A stretch of DNA of 64,000 nucleotides from Emydura subglobosa (Eukaryota > Chordata > Testudines > Chelidae): NCBI GenBank assembly GCA_007922225.1, contig ML679968.1, positions 8,739,022-8,803,021 on the forward strand. Reading direction: 5' to 3'. Position 1 is the stretch's first letter; each line of letters opens with the position of its first letter. The position numbers and the translations under genes were made by a program. The notes beneath the pieces are model-generated. The model saw only the letters and a program-made list of their open reading frames with translations. It did no database searches and was not told the DNA's origin. Positions 33,343-45,459 of this stretch are shown in pieces.

Positions 33343-35284
33343 AGAACTTCTCTTGAGATCTGAAGAGTTGCAACCACCAATTTCCAACCAAGGATCCTAC
33401 TATTTTTAATTCAGATGTATAGCATCCAAATTCCACCTTAATAATAATGAGAAGAAAAATGTTGTGAAAAGAAGTCGTATTTGCTTCAGTTTTGTTTAAT
33501 TTTGTAATTTGTTGTCCTATACTGAAAACCACATTCTGCCATTAGACAACTTACTGTAATTTAAATATCTTTAGGAAATGTTTATTATAGGTGAAGTACA
33601 TAGAGAGCTAATAGTTAATGTTGCTGTGACATTTCCATTTTAAAAGGTCTTTCAGCTGCATATAACTTTTAACTTTTACTTTTCGTACTGAAATTCTTGA
33701 TTTTGAATCTGAGCGAAAAGCTTTTTTTTTTTCCCTTGGAAAAGTTGAAGGAAAGCAGTTTTGCTTCTTGAGTGTAAAGAATACAAATGTAACATTTGAT
33801 TTACATTCCTTTCTTCCTGATTCAGTTTTTGACTGTTGGCAATGTCCATTGTGTGGCCCAGTGAGAAGCCATATTCTGATAGAAGAAGCCCCACCTTACT
33901 CATGCCGGTTTTCTAACCCAGTGAAAGGTTGTTTGAAGGTGAAAGTGCCTTCTTGCACTTTCTTTCTTTTTTTCCTGAATAAATCAAGAAAAGTTTTTGT
34001 GTCCTGGGATTTGTGGCAGAGAGAAGTAGCTAATTTTTAAAGCCTCTAAAAAAGGTTATACAACAACTAGGCAGTACCATAGATATTTAAATCAGTTTAG
34101 TCATGTACATTTCAATATGAATACATATCTTCCTGTCAGGACAACACTACTCAAGAGGAGATAATGAGTTGGGGGAAGGAAATTATTGCTATACACAGTT
34201 TTGTAAGTGAAAAAAATGAAATAGGAACAACTTTCCTCAAACTACTATCTAGTAAAGCAAGGAAATCTTTCAAAATAATTAGGTATGTTAATCATGTCAA
34301 TGATATATTTTACTTGTTACTAATTCTAGGCATGATTTTTTTGCTTTCTCCTGGTCTGATTCTTTTACTACCTTCACATTTCTGTCCCTAAGCTACAAGA
34401 TTCTTACTAATAAAAAAAATTTTTTTTTCTAAGTATGCTCCTATTAATTTTAAGAAGCAGGTAAATTACTTGCATGAAATAATTATTTTACATGTGTGTG
34501 TTTACTTGTCCCTTTAAACAAAATGTGTTAGACTTTCACCTTGTACCCACAAATAGGTTTACGTCAATGTCTCGCTGATTTTGAGTTGGATGTAAAGAAG
34601 AAATAAAGCACCTATAAAACAGAATAAGAATTTAATATTCCCTGCAGGGGAGCAGTTCTTTTAAAAAGACAAACAGGAAAGGTCAATAAATAGACTTTGC
34701 AATAATAAAACTAAAAATAAATATAGAACATAACTGTAATATACTCTCTAAAAAAAAGCTAATACAATTATGTATTTCTCAGGAACTTGAGAGTGAAGGT
34801 GATTAGAGATAAACAAAGTCCCAATCCAAAGAATTCTGTAGAATAGACTATCTGGTTTGTTTAGGAGAGGTTTCAGCTTCAGACCCAAGGTGTGGATAGT
34901 TTGAGGTTCTCCTCACAAAGAAAGGAAAAGATAGAAGCTTAACTTCATCTAGCAAAACCAAGAAGATGTGGTACATCTGTTCAAGGTCTTGGATAGGATG
35001 TCTCAGTGTTTTGTCTCTTTCTGTATATGTGCAACATTGCATGCTTTATCAAGCACTGACGCCTGCATATTTTTATGGTTGATTCCTAGTACCTGTGCTT
35101 ACAGTTGTTAGTGCTTGAAAAGCTATTCACAGTTTTTGCACTCACGCACAGAAGGACACTACCCTCAGGCCTTTCTGAAAGCCAGCCCATAATGAATACA
35201 TGTATTCTCTAACACATGGTTGTTACCAGATTTGCCTGTCAACTTGGGGTATACTAATTTATTAGGCTTACTTTCCTGCCGGGG
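33343..35284. other. Intronic, nothing recognised
   Basis: AT-rich intron. Short ORFs show no family features. Confidence 0.4.
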
Positions 35285-36960
35285 GGGGACAGTGTAATTC
35301 TATCAATGTACTGTTTGTGTCACTTGTGTTTTCATATGGAGCTTTATGTCACCCTTTTGCAAGCCTCCTCCCCTCTCCCCCCCACCCATGAAGGGACCTG
35401 CAGGACCGAAGTTTCCCAGAGCTGGGTTCCTCCAGCCCCGGGTTCCTCCAGCCCCAGACTCAGATAAACACCCACATATACACACACAGATTCACAAATT
35501 AACAGAGCAGGTCTGAGCGGCCCGGGTCAATCAGCACTTTCAAACTGACATCCTTACATGCCCCTGGACTCCGCAGGCTGGGTCAAACAGCACTTCCAAG
35601 TTGCCAACCTTATATGCCACAGATTCAGCACGTCCCTATCCTCACTTTCATGTTACAATTTTTCTGGGAATAACCCCATTGATGAGCGAACCCCACGAGA
35701 TTTTTGGGCATTTCAGGGATCTTTGGCTTAGGTAAAAGAAATGTTGCTGCAGAGCAAGATAGGGAAGCCGAGAACACGAAAGAGTAAAAAAAGTTTGGAG
35801 AGAGTCTGGCAACCAGCTTGATTATAAAAGTTATTTTATTGCCAGGTTTATAGAGTTATAGCCATGCAAGGAGAGACCCATAAACAAAACAGTTACAATA
35901 TTACATGGTTTCAACTGGGGTATTGAGGAAATCTAGACCAACTTTGATTACAGGTCAGGTTTAGAAACTTATACCTGGAGTGAGAGAGAGAGAGAGAGAA
36001 ATCAAATTAGGTCTGAAGCGGAAAAAGTGGGCTTAACCAGAGGAGAGAGAGAGAGAGTTGGGGTTTCACCACTCAGCACAGCTTGAACCGGTCAAAGGTT
36101 CCCAGGTGACAGGCTATTCAGCTTAGGGTCCGGAGTGCTTGAGACAGATAAAGCCCACAACACGATCAGTCAGGATAAGATGAAGTCCCAGTGGAACTGA
36201 TGGAGCTTTTAGATCCAGGCATCAGAACAGAGTTTTGAACTTGGGTAGGGGTTTTTGTAGGGGAGAAACAATGGTTCAGGGGAGAACACTAGATTTGTTT
36301 ATGAGTAAACGATGACTCAAGGGAGTATACAAGAGTTGTTTTGTTTAGGCTGGACAATAGGAACTGATCATTCCTGGCTATGGGCAGTGTTCCTTCGAGG
36401 AGCTCACCATGCAATCAGGCAGATTCAGTGTTTCGGAAATCAGTAAAGGATCTATGACTAGAATTGGTCTGATAACCGCTGAGCTGGGTGTGTGCAGGTG
36501 TGGATTCATTAACATCTGGAGCAGAGGTCTCCCATCATGCCATGCTTCCCTGCTTCACTGATCCCAGAGTTCAGTGCGGTTCCTGCCTTGGAGTTTGGTT
36601 CTCCATTCAGTTTGCTAATAGAGATGTTTCCTTGTTCCATCTTTGATGCAAATGAGGCTCTCTGTTTTCCATTCGGTGTGCTAATGGAGACTCCTCCTCC
36701 TCACATCTTTGATGTAGATGAGGTGAGGGGAGTTGCCTTAATCCTGTCACCCTTGTCTGGAGGAGTTTAGGTGTGTCTCCCCCTGCCTTTTCATTGCTTT
36801 TGGTAGGTCCGTCTCTGATCGGTTCTGGTTCAAGCAGAGACTGGGTGTGGGGGAGGAGTGAGGGCAGTTCAGGTAAGTCAGATAGTAGGGGTTTTGCGCC
36901 CTGGTTCCCCGAGAATACAGAGCTGATAGGTAACATGGTTAAAATGAAAGACATAGAGTT
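35285..36960 (-). mobile_element. Putative LTR-retroelement block
   Basis: Less AT-rich than its flanks. In minus orientation it has AATAAA at 35835-35840 (plus TTTATT), a GC-rich promoter-like part, and a layout I associate with turtle endogenous LTRs. It also contains a 17-bp tandem pair GGGTTCCTCCAGCCCC (35423-35456), GA runs at about 35981-35999 and 36043-36056, and a 67-bp-spaced duplication at 36604-36724. No ORF with retroviral motifs and no target-site duplication was found, so the boundaries are estimates. Confidence 0.4.
36604..36724. repeat. Tandem duplication, about 67-bp period
   Basis: ATTCAGTTTGCTAATAGAGA ... CATCTTTGATGCAAATGAGG is followed by ATTCGGTGTGCTAATGGAGA ... CATCTTTGATGTAGATGAGG. 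Confidence 0.8.
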
Positions 36961-37289
36961 GAACCTGTTTTAATGGAGTCCAGATAACTAGCTACCAATA
37001 TTAATAATGTGCATTTCTTTAGTGTTTCTGAAACACTCAGATTCAAGAGTGATGAGGTACCAGGACAGATAAATTGATTTTTGGTATCCTTTTGATGTTA
37101 CCATAAACAGCGTACAGAACTGATGATATAGGAACTCTTCTGGAATTATTTTGGTGAGAATCAGTTTATCATACTCAGGGTCAGACTTTAGACCAGCTTC
37201 TGAAATAATGTCTGATTATCAATTTTAGATATATAAAACTGCAGCTATTCTTTTAAAGATGGGCTTTGGTGATGGGTTTTGAAAGTATG
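36961..37289. other. Intronic, nothing recognised
   Basis: No gene or repeat supported. Confidence 0.35.
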
Positions 37290-38130
37290 GTTCTAATTGG
37301 AATATAAGAATAGCCGTACTGGATCACCAATAGTCCGTCTATACCGGTATCCTGTCTCCAACAGTGGCTAGTACCAGAGTTTCAAGGGAATATACAGAAT
37401 AGGGCGATTGGAATGATCCACCCCCATCTTCCCCTCCTGCTGTTGGCAGTCAAAAGTTTAGGGTTGCCCTGAACTTAGGGTTGCATTACAGACCAACTTC
37501 GTTAATAGCCATTTATGGATCTAGCTTCCATGAAGTCATCTAATTCTCTTTTGATCCCAGTTATACTTTTGACTGGCCATCACAAAATCCCATGACATTG
37601 AGTTAATTATGCATTGTGTCAAAAAGTACTTCCTTTTGTTTATTTTAAACCTGCTGCCTATTAATTTCATTGGGTGACCCCTGGTTCTTGTGTTACATGA
37701 AGGGGGAAATACACTTCCTTCTTCACTTTCTCCACACTGTTCATGTTTTTTATAGATGTCTGTCATAACCCCTCTTAGTAGTCTCTTTTCTAAGATGAAC
37801 AATCCTAATCTTTATATTCTCTCCTTGAATGGAGGCCGTTCCATTCCTTCATCATCTTTGTTTCTCGTCTCTTAATCTTTTCCCTTTCCACATGTCCTTT
37901 TTGAGATGGGGCAACCAGAACTGCAAATAGTATTCAAGGTGTGGGTGCATCATGGATTTATATTGGGGAATAACAATATTTTCTGTCCCTTTCCTGTTCG
38001 TTCCAAACATTCTGTTGGCCTGTTTGACCGCTGCTGCACATTGAGCTGAAGTTTTCTTATGTCTAAAGTCATAAGAGCGTCTAGATTACTTTATGTACTG
38101 CTGGATTTTCATCAAGATTCAGGTTAGACA
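37290..38130 (-). mobile_element. CR1 LINE fragment, 3' end and RT C-terminus
   Basis: Minus strand. The 3' end lies near 37297 (TATAAGAATAGCCGTACTGG). The order is GTCTCCAACAGTGGCTAGTA, CCTTTTGTTTATTTTAAACC and CTTTCTCCACACTGTTCATG, and near its 5' side CATTCTGTTGGCCTGTTTGA. Decayed. It meets the plus-strand CR1 head to head near 38130-38200. Confidence 0.85.
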
Positions 38131-38240
38131 GTGTTCTGCAGAGGCCTTTACCACAGCCTCCTGTTCATGGTATTATCGTCATTCAGTGCCGAAGAAGAAA
38201 CTGACCCTTACATGATCTTGAGCGGATCACTGCAGACTAT

Positions 38241-38519
38241 GTGGCTCTGGGAAAAGAGATAAAGGAGTTTGAAGCGCAAGTGGTGTTCTCATCCATCCTC
38301 CCTGTTCAGGGAAAAGGCCCAGGTACGGACTGTCGCATTGCGGAAGTAAATGCGTGGTTACATAGGTGGTGTCGAAGAGAGGGCTTTGGATTCTTCGATC
38401 ATGGAATGTTGTTCCAGGAAGAAGGATTACTAGGAAGAGACGGGATTCACCTAATGAAGAGAGGGAAGAGTATCTTCGCAGACAGGCTGGCTAACCTAGT
38501 GAGGAGGGCTTTAAACTAG
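38241..38519 (+). pseudogene. CR1 ORF1 C-terminal part, SGNH-type esterase domain
   Basis: About 92 residues end at TAG 38517-38519. FSSILPVQG, then IAEVNAWLHRWCRREGFGFFD, then GRDGIHLMKRGK. The D-x-x-H in DGIH fits the last block of SGNH-hydrolase active sites, and esterase domains are known in ORF1 of some CR1 families. The N-terminal part with the catalytic serine is not present. Confidence 0.7.
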
Positions 38520-38521
38520 AT

Positions 38522-40457
38522 TTGACGGGGAACGGAGACCTAAGCCTGAAGGTAAGTGGGGAAGAGGGACACCACAAGGAAGCAGAAGGAGGAGGGTGCA
38601 GCAGGGGAGGCCTCCCGATTCATACTGTGAAAGTAGGCCAATCGGCTACTTACCTCAAGTGCCTCTACACAAAAGCAAAAAGCCTGGGAAACAAGCAGGA
38701 GGAACTGGAAGTCCTGGCACAGTCAAGAAACTATGACATGATTGGAATAACTGAGACTTGGTGGAGTAACTCACACGAATGGAGCACTGGCATGGATGGG
38801 TATAAACTGGTCGGGAAGGACAGGCAGGGGCGAAAGGGTGGAGGAGTTGCACTATATGTAAGAGAGCACTATGATTGCTCTGAGCTCCAGTATGAAACTG
38901 GAGATAAGCCAGTTGAGTGTCTCCGGGTTAAGCTTAGAAGCAAGAACGATAAAGGTGATGTTGTGGTGGGTGTCTGTTATGGACCACCAGACCAGGAGGG
39001 TGAGGTAGATGAGGCTTTCTTTACTCAACTAGGGAAAGTTTCCAGTTCACAGAACCTGATTTTCATGGGGGGACTTCAATCACCCTGACATCTGCTGGAA
39101 GAGCAATACAGCAGAGCACAAACAATCCAGGAAGTTTTTGTATAGTGTTGCAGACAATTTCCTGGTGAAAGTGCTGGAGCAACCAACTAGGGACCCTGCT
39201 TCTTTTGACCTGCTGCTCACAAACAGGGAAGATTTGGTAGGGGAAGTAGAAGTGGGTGGCAACCTAGGCAGCAGTGACCATGAGATGGTCGAGTTCAGGC
39301 TCCTAACAAAAGGAAGAAAGGAGAACAGCAGGATACGGACCATGGACTTCAGAAAAGCATACTTTGACTCCCTCAGAGAACTGATGGGCAGGATTCCCTG
39401 GGAGGCTAATATGAGGGGGAAAGGAATCCAAGAGAGCTGGCTGTATTTTAAAGAAACCTTATTGAGGGCACAGGAGCAAACCATCCCGATGTGCATAAAA
39501 AATAGCAAATATGATAGGCGTCCAGCTTGGCTTAACAAAGAAGTCTTTGGCGAACTTAAACACAAAAAAGAAGTTTACAAGAAGTGGAAGCTTGGTCAGA
39601 TGACTAGGGAGGATTATAAAAATACTGCTCGAACATGCAGGAATGAAATCAAGAAGGCCAAAGCACAATTGGAGTTGCAGCTAGCAAGGGACGTGAAGGG
39701 GAACAAGAAGGGTTTCTACAGGTATGTTGCCAACAAGAGGAAGATTAGGGAAAGTGTGGGCCCTTTAGAGAATGAGGGAGGCAACCTAGTGACAGAGGAT
39801 GTGGAGAAAGCTGAGGTACTCAATGCCTTTTTTGCCTCTGTCTTCACAGACAAGATCAGCTCCCAGACTGCTTCACTGGGTGGCACAGAATGGGAAGGAG
39901 GCGAACATCCCGCAGTGCTGAAGGAACAGGTCCAAGACTATTTAAAAAGATTGGACATACACAAGTCCATGGGGCCAGATGCAATGCACCCGAGGGTGCT
40001 GAGGGAGTTGGCTGAGGTGATTTCAGAGCCATTGGCTATTATCTTTGAAAGCTCATGGCAACAGTGGGTGGTCCCTGATGACTGGAAAAAAGCAAATATA
40101 GTGCCCATCTTCAAAAAAGGGAGGAAAGAGGATCCAGGGAACTACAGACCGGTCAGCCTCACTTCAGTCCCTGGAAAAATCATGGAGCAGGTCCTTAAGG
40201 AATCGATTTTAAGGCACGTGGAAGAGAGGAAGGTGATCAGGAACAGTCAACACGGATTCACCAAGGGAAAGTCATGCCCGACCAACCTGATTGCTTTCTT
40301 TGATGAGGTGACTGGCTCTGTGGATGTAGGGAAGGTGGTGGATGTGATATACCTTGACTTTAGCAAAGCTTTTGATACTATCTCTCTCAGTATTCTTATC
40401 AGCAAGTTAAAGAAGTATGGGTTGGATGAATGGACTATAAAATGGATAGAGAACTGA
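38522..40457 (+). pseudogene. CR1 ORF2, endonuclease and N-terminal RT, frameshifted
   Basis: The apurinic-type endonuclease domain shows YDMIGITETWW, GRKGGGVALYVRE and VVVGVCYGPPDQ. At 39066-39071 six Gs stand where the family codes MGDFN, so one extra G shifts the frame at the endonuclease's catalytic GDFN. The other frame continues with [10 protein letters not shown], then [15 protein letters not shown] at about 39255. The RT begins with [14 protein letters not shown], then [36 protein letters not shown] and [11 protein letters not shown] (motif A, about 40350). It ends at TGA TAG at 40455-40460. Confidence 0.85.
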
Positions 40458-40460
40458 TAG

Positions 40461-41415
40461 AGCATAGGGCTCAACGAGTAGTGATCAATGGCTCCATGTC
40501 TAGCTGGCAACCAGTCACAAGCAGAGTGCCCCAGGAGTCGGTCCTGGGCCGGTTTTGTTCAACATCTTCATTAATGATCTGGAAGATGGGGTAGATTGCA
40601 CCCTCAGCAAGTTTGCGGATGACACTAAGCTGGGGGGAGTGGTAGATACCCTGGAAGGTAGGGATAGGATACAGAAGGACCTAAACAAACTGGAGGATTG
40701 GGCCAAAAGAAATCGAATGAGGTTCAACAAAGAAAAGTGCAGAGTCCTCCACTTAGGAAGGAAGAATCCCATGCACAGCTATTGACTGGGGACTGATGAG
40801 CTAGGCAGCAGTTCTGCAGAAAAGGACCTGGGAGTAACAGTGGATAAAAAGCTGGATATGACTCAGCAGTTTGCCCTGGTTGTCAAGAAGGCTAATAGCA
40901 TATTGGGCTTCATTAGGAGGAGCATTGCCAGCAGATCACGGGAAGTGATTATTCCCCTCTATTCGGCATTGGTAAGACCGCATTTACAGTATTGTGTCCA
41001 GTTTTGGGCTCCCCACTACAAAAAGGATGTAGAGAAGTTGGAGAGAGTACAGCGGAGGGCAACAAAAATGATTAGGGGGCTGGAGCACAGGACTTATGAG
41101 GAGAGGCTAAGGAAACTGGGCTTGTTTAGTCTGCAAGAGAGAAGAATGAGGGGGGATTTGATAGCGGCCTTTAACTACCTGAAAGGGGATTCCAGGGAGG
41201 ATGGGGCTAGGCTGTTCTCGGTGGTGGCAGATGACAGAACAAGGCGCAACGGTCTCAAGTTGCAGTTGGGGAGGTCTAGGTTGGACATTAGGAAAAAGTT
41301 TTTCACTAGGAGGGTGGTGAAGCACTGGAATGGATTACCTAGGGATGTGGTGGAATCTCCATCTTTAGAGGTTTTTAATCTGAGGCTTGACAAAGCCCTG
41401 GCTGGGATGATATAG
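40461..41415 (+). pseudogene. CR1 ORF2, C-terminal RT, broken
   Basis: After the double stop, the RT reading resumes ([11 protein letters not shown]). A base appears to be missing at about 40547 relative to the [10 protein letters not shown] box. [12 protein letters not shown] and FADDTKLGG (motif C with the catalytic Asp pair, about 40610) are intact. TGA at 40783-40785 stops this frame after MHSY. The rest ([61 protein letters not shown]) runs open to 41415. Confidence 0.85.
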
Positions 41416-41505
41416 CTGAGGTTAGTCCTGCTTTAAGCAGGGGGTTGGACTAGATGACCTCCTGAGGTCCCTTCCAACTCTAATGTTCTATGATTCTATG
41501 AATCT

Positions 41506-43661
41506 GTGTCAGTTTTCCCTAGATATCACCACTGTCCGCTGCCTCGGATCCTGTTTTATTCCTATCTGTGGCCTGCTGCTGCATCTTACTTTTATTATGT
41601 AAGTCTTCCTGGCTGTGGCCCAGCACAAGGGTTACAATCAGGATTCAACCACAAGTGTGAGTTTTGCATTATTTTTTATTAGGAAAATTCAGTGCTTTGG
41701 GTAAATCTATTAATATTAGTTTCATGGGGAAAGGAAGGTATCACTGATAGTCTTTTTACTGCACAGACTTCCTCCTACAGGCTATATTTGGAGTTCAGTA
41801 AACGGCAGATACCAGAAAATAAAATACCCAGTAACAGTGGTCATCTTGAGTATTTGCCCTGTGTTCTCCATAAAAGAACAATACTTCTCTATTGCTATTC
41901 CAAGCTACTGTTGATTGAGTTAGATTTTTGCTGTTCGTATAATCGAACACTGTTTCAGAAATGCCTGGGAATTTCTTGAGGCCTGTGACACAAGATGCCT
42001 TACAAAGTTCTTCGTGTGTTGTCCTCTAAACAAACAGTCTTCTATAAAAAGAAAGCTCCAGCCATCCGGAATGATCAGAGTTACCTCACATGTAAATGTG
42101 ACCTTCTCATTACTTCACAGAGTCACAGTGTCTGTGTCCAACTGTCAGTCACAGAAGCACATTCTTTCACTTGATTGAATCCTGAATAGAAGCAAGAAAT
42201 TTGAAATTTCTCCTTTGTATCCCATCCCCAAATCTCCCACTTCCACCTCCTCAAGATAACCTTCTTTGAACAATTTTATGAAAAATAGTTGCTGGTTTTG
42301 GCCTCAAAATAAAATGTTATTTATGCAACAGCTAGGAATGCTGAGTATCCTAATTACCATCTCACTGAAGGGCGTTTAGGATATGCAAATGTAAGTTTCC
42401 CTTCCTGTTTTACTGATTTCTGTTTACTGCCAGTGATGTTTGCTTTAACCTTGCACTTGTGCTGTAACTGAGCTTATTCTTGTACTGAGCTGCCCCATCT
42501 GTCATAGTAGTAAATTAATATAAATATGAATTTAAAAAAGATTAGGTTCACATACTTCTCCTGATTGTGTCTAATATGAACCTTAAAATCCTAGAGAATA
42601 ATGGCTGGCAGCTAGCATTATGGAATGTATGATGCTGACATTCACTGGATTATGAAAAAGTAGCTGGGTTGTTTATTTGGTACGGTAGTTAGAAACATGA
42701 TAGCCTAGTACTCACTTTCCCTAATGGAACTAACGGAACAGGGGGAAATATAATTTCCCTGGGCAGCCTCCTTGATACTTCGTAAGATTCCCCTTCCCCT
42801 GTTTATTTGAATTAGAATATGCCTTCATAATAAAATCAACTATGATTAAAAATTGCAGACTACTTTTGAGAAACTGAATGAAATATCAAAAAAAAATAAG
42901 AGAGAAACCATGTTGTATAAAAACAAAAAAAAAGCCTGCAGACAGTTAAAACAGTAGGACACCAAATTTGCAAATACTGTAGCTGTTTAAAATGCATTTA
43001 TTCAGTAGTATTTCAATAAGTTTACTGGTAAATGGGCCAATTAAACACATTTTTCCTTGTTCCTAGATACTATGTACAGAGAGTAGGCGAAAAAATGCAA
43101 ATTAGCTAAACAATAACCCAGCAGCTATGTTATTGTGACATATTAGTAAAGTTGTTGTTGTTCCTTTTCTAATTTATTTTTGTAATTTTTCCATCACTGA
43201 CGTTAAGTGCTAAATAGGCTTTTTAGCAGCCCACCATTATAGAAGGAACATGTGTCTGCATTTGTGTATAGTACATGCAGTATGACTCATGAAAATTCTT
43301 ATATACCAGCAGTCAATGGAAACAGTTATATTAGTAGCAACTGTTCATCATTCAGCCATAGCAATATTACCATACATTTTTTCTGCATATCAGTTTTTAT
43401 TCGCATCCCATTCGCATCAGTGCTTAACCTTCTAAAACTTTCATCTTACAGGTTGACATTTTCCTCCTTGGGCTCTACTTAAATTTGACTTTTGTTTACA
43501 AGTTTGAGCAAAAATGTGTGTCCATTTTTTAATGGGAAGTGAATATAAAGAATCACTCTGTATGTATATAAATATATATTTACAATTGGAAATCTGCAGA
43601 TGAAGAATTGAAAAATGACCTGGAAATAGTTTTCCAATGATCAGAAATGCTTGACCTGGTT
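41506..43661. other. Intronic, nothing recognised
   Basis: AT-rich. Short ORFs show no family features. A long A-rich stretch lies at about 42890-42935. Confidence 0.4.
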
Positions 43662-43669
43662 CTGAAGAA

Positions 43670-43759
43670 ATTGTCTACACTGCAATTTTCGAGCGCTCTG
43701 CAAACTTCAGTCACCTGTCCCTGGCAAGCCATGGGTGTTTAGTTGCTGTATAGACATAC
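43670..43759. mobile_element. 90-bp MITE (GTCTACACTGCAA ends)
   Basis: Left AATTGTCTACACTGCAA; right reverse complement GTATGTCTATACAGCAA. Flanks CTGAAGAA (43662-43669) and CTGAAGTG (43760-43767) look like a decayed 8-bp duplication. Probably hAT-type. Confidence 0.6.
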
Positions 43760-43884
43760 CTGAAGTGTCTACTCCAAAACCCATTGAAGTCAATGGGAGA
43801 CTTTCCCGTGACATAATAGGCTTTGGACCAGACCTTGAATGCACATATAAAGAGGATTCATTGTGTATACTTACGTAGTGTAAC

Positions 43885-44200
43885 TGAGGACTTGTCTTCA
43901 CTGCATTTTTTTACTTGAGCTATAGCTTAAGTTTTTACTCTAACCGGACTCCCATCCACCCACAAAAATCCCTAGCTGAAAGCCTGAGCTATCTCGCGTG
44001 TTGAAGGGGGTGGTTGGTGCTTGAGTGCTACTGACTCTGAGCTAGTAATGCAGTTGGGATGCATCCATTCAAGTTACAACCACTAATTCAACCACTCTGT
44101 GTAATTTCAATTGTTCTTTCACAATACATTCACTCTGGTCTCATTTCAGCTAGGTTTGCTCAAGTGGGGTAACTGGAGTTAACTGTTGTAGCAAGCCCTT
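43885..44200. mobile_element. hAT-like MITE, 316 bp
   Basis: Left end TGAGGACTTGTCTTCACTGC; right end reverse complement AAGGGCTTGCTACAACAG. Flanked by AGTGTAAC (43877-43884) and AGTGTCAC (44201-44208), 7 of 8 matching. No coding potential. Confidence 0.7.
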
Positions 44201-44208
44201 AGTGTCAC

Positions 44209-45330
44209 AATAAACTGACTAATCGTTTACATCTCTCTGAATTGTAGAGAGAACCGGGGGTAAAAAAAAAAAAGGGGTTTTGCAGACCAGGTGAGGTGTG
44301 AAAGGGCTGAGAGACATCTCTAGCTAATTTTAGAAGCTATAGAGTCTGCTTGACCTGTGGTCCTCGTGACCCGTCCGTGCCTAGGGTAGCCACCTGAAAA
44401 TGCCAAGGTCAGGGCAGGCTCTAAAAGGAGAGCAGATTCTCCCAGCAGATTCTCCCAACTTCCCAACCAGCCACAAACAGTGCTGCTGATTCCCCACACT
44501 GGTTATCAAGAAGCCAAAATAAAAATATACATTGTCCCCTTTACTGCATTTCAGTCTCTGGCTCCCAATCAGCTACTAGGTCCAGTAAAGAGACCAGTTA
44601 TTTAGAACTTTATGCTCTTTACCAAAAAGGTTTCTCCTGACTCCAAAGGGTCAGCCACAGTACCAGATCAATATAAGTTTGGATCTTACCCAAAATACCA
44701 CGCTGCCAGACAATGCTTTGGTAACTAAAACTGAAGGTTTATTATAAAAAGAAAGAAACAAACCATAAGAGAAAAGTTAAAGGATTAAAGCAATCAGACA
44801 AATACAATTGATTTGAAAGTCCATATATATCAGGTTTCTAGTAGAACTGTGGCATTTGCAGACTTGTATAGTCCCTCTGGTATACATCCAGTACCTGGAT
44901 GGGTCTCGGTCCTTTGTTTCACAGCTTCAGTTCAGTCGTAGATGAGTTGATCCAGAGGTAGGTTAAGACTGAAGACAAAGACTGAAAGACAAAATGGATC
45001 TCGGGCAGCTGCCTTTTATGTCCTTTGGTCTTTGCCATGCTGCTTGTGGAATTTTACAGGAATAAGATGGAGTCCAGAGTCACATGAGTAAGTCCTGGTG
45101 ACTCATCAGGTGTAGCCCTGGCTTCTCCCTCTGGCCCATTGTACCTGTGAGTTTCCTTAATGGGCCATTAAGCAGGCGCTTGTTCTGCAGCCATTCCGTC
45201 TGGGATGTCACCCAGACACAGCACAATTTGAAATACAGATATATCAACCATATCCATAACTTCCATTACACACAACACATGAACATAAACATTATCATCT
45301 TACTTAGCACATTATAGCCTTTCTAACCGT
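44209..45330 (-). mobile_element. Putative LTR-type retroelement block
   Basis: Minus orientation inferred from AATAAA at 44738-44743 (plus TTTATT). A possible terminus TGTCAGGGACGG is seen as plus CCGTCCCTGACA at about 45330-45341. The block is less AT-rich than the intron. No ORF or target-site duplication was found, so limits and class are uncertain. Confidence 0.4.
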
Positions 45331-45459
45331 CCCTGACACGGCATATCTCATATGAATTATTATGATTCTCACGTATTGATGTTAAAAAATATAATATATG
45401 CAATCCCCCTTCTCCCCGAAATCTAGCCAGCATGACAGTCCTCGAAAAGGATTACTACA

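Larger units (their letters stand above)
38200..41505 (+). mobile_element. Long CR1 LINE, 5'-truncated, with esterase, endonuclease and RT parts
   Basis: About 3.3 kb on the plus strand: the C-terminal part of an esterase-bearing ORF1 (38241-38519), an ORF2 endonuclease (about 38580-39250), a reverse transcriptase (about 39700-41415), and a 3' UTR ending GTTCTATGATTCTATGA at about 41502, the CR1 short-repeat tail. The 5' start near 38200 is an estimate. It is the longest and best preserved element in the window, yet each ORF is broken. Confidence 0.93.

Noticed and set aside
35285..36960. Exact LTR boundaries with target-site duplication
   Set aside because: I tried several TG/CA pairs at both edges and no matching flanks resulted, so only an approximate block is reported.
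39080..39565. 161-residue minus-strand ORF
   Set aside because: Antisense shadow of the CR1 endonuclease/RT region.
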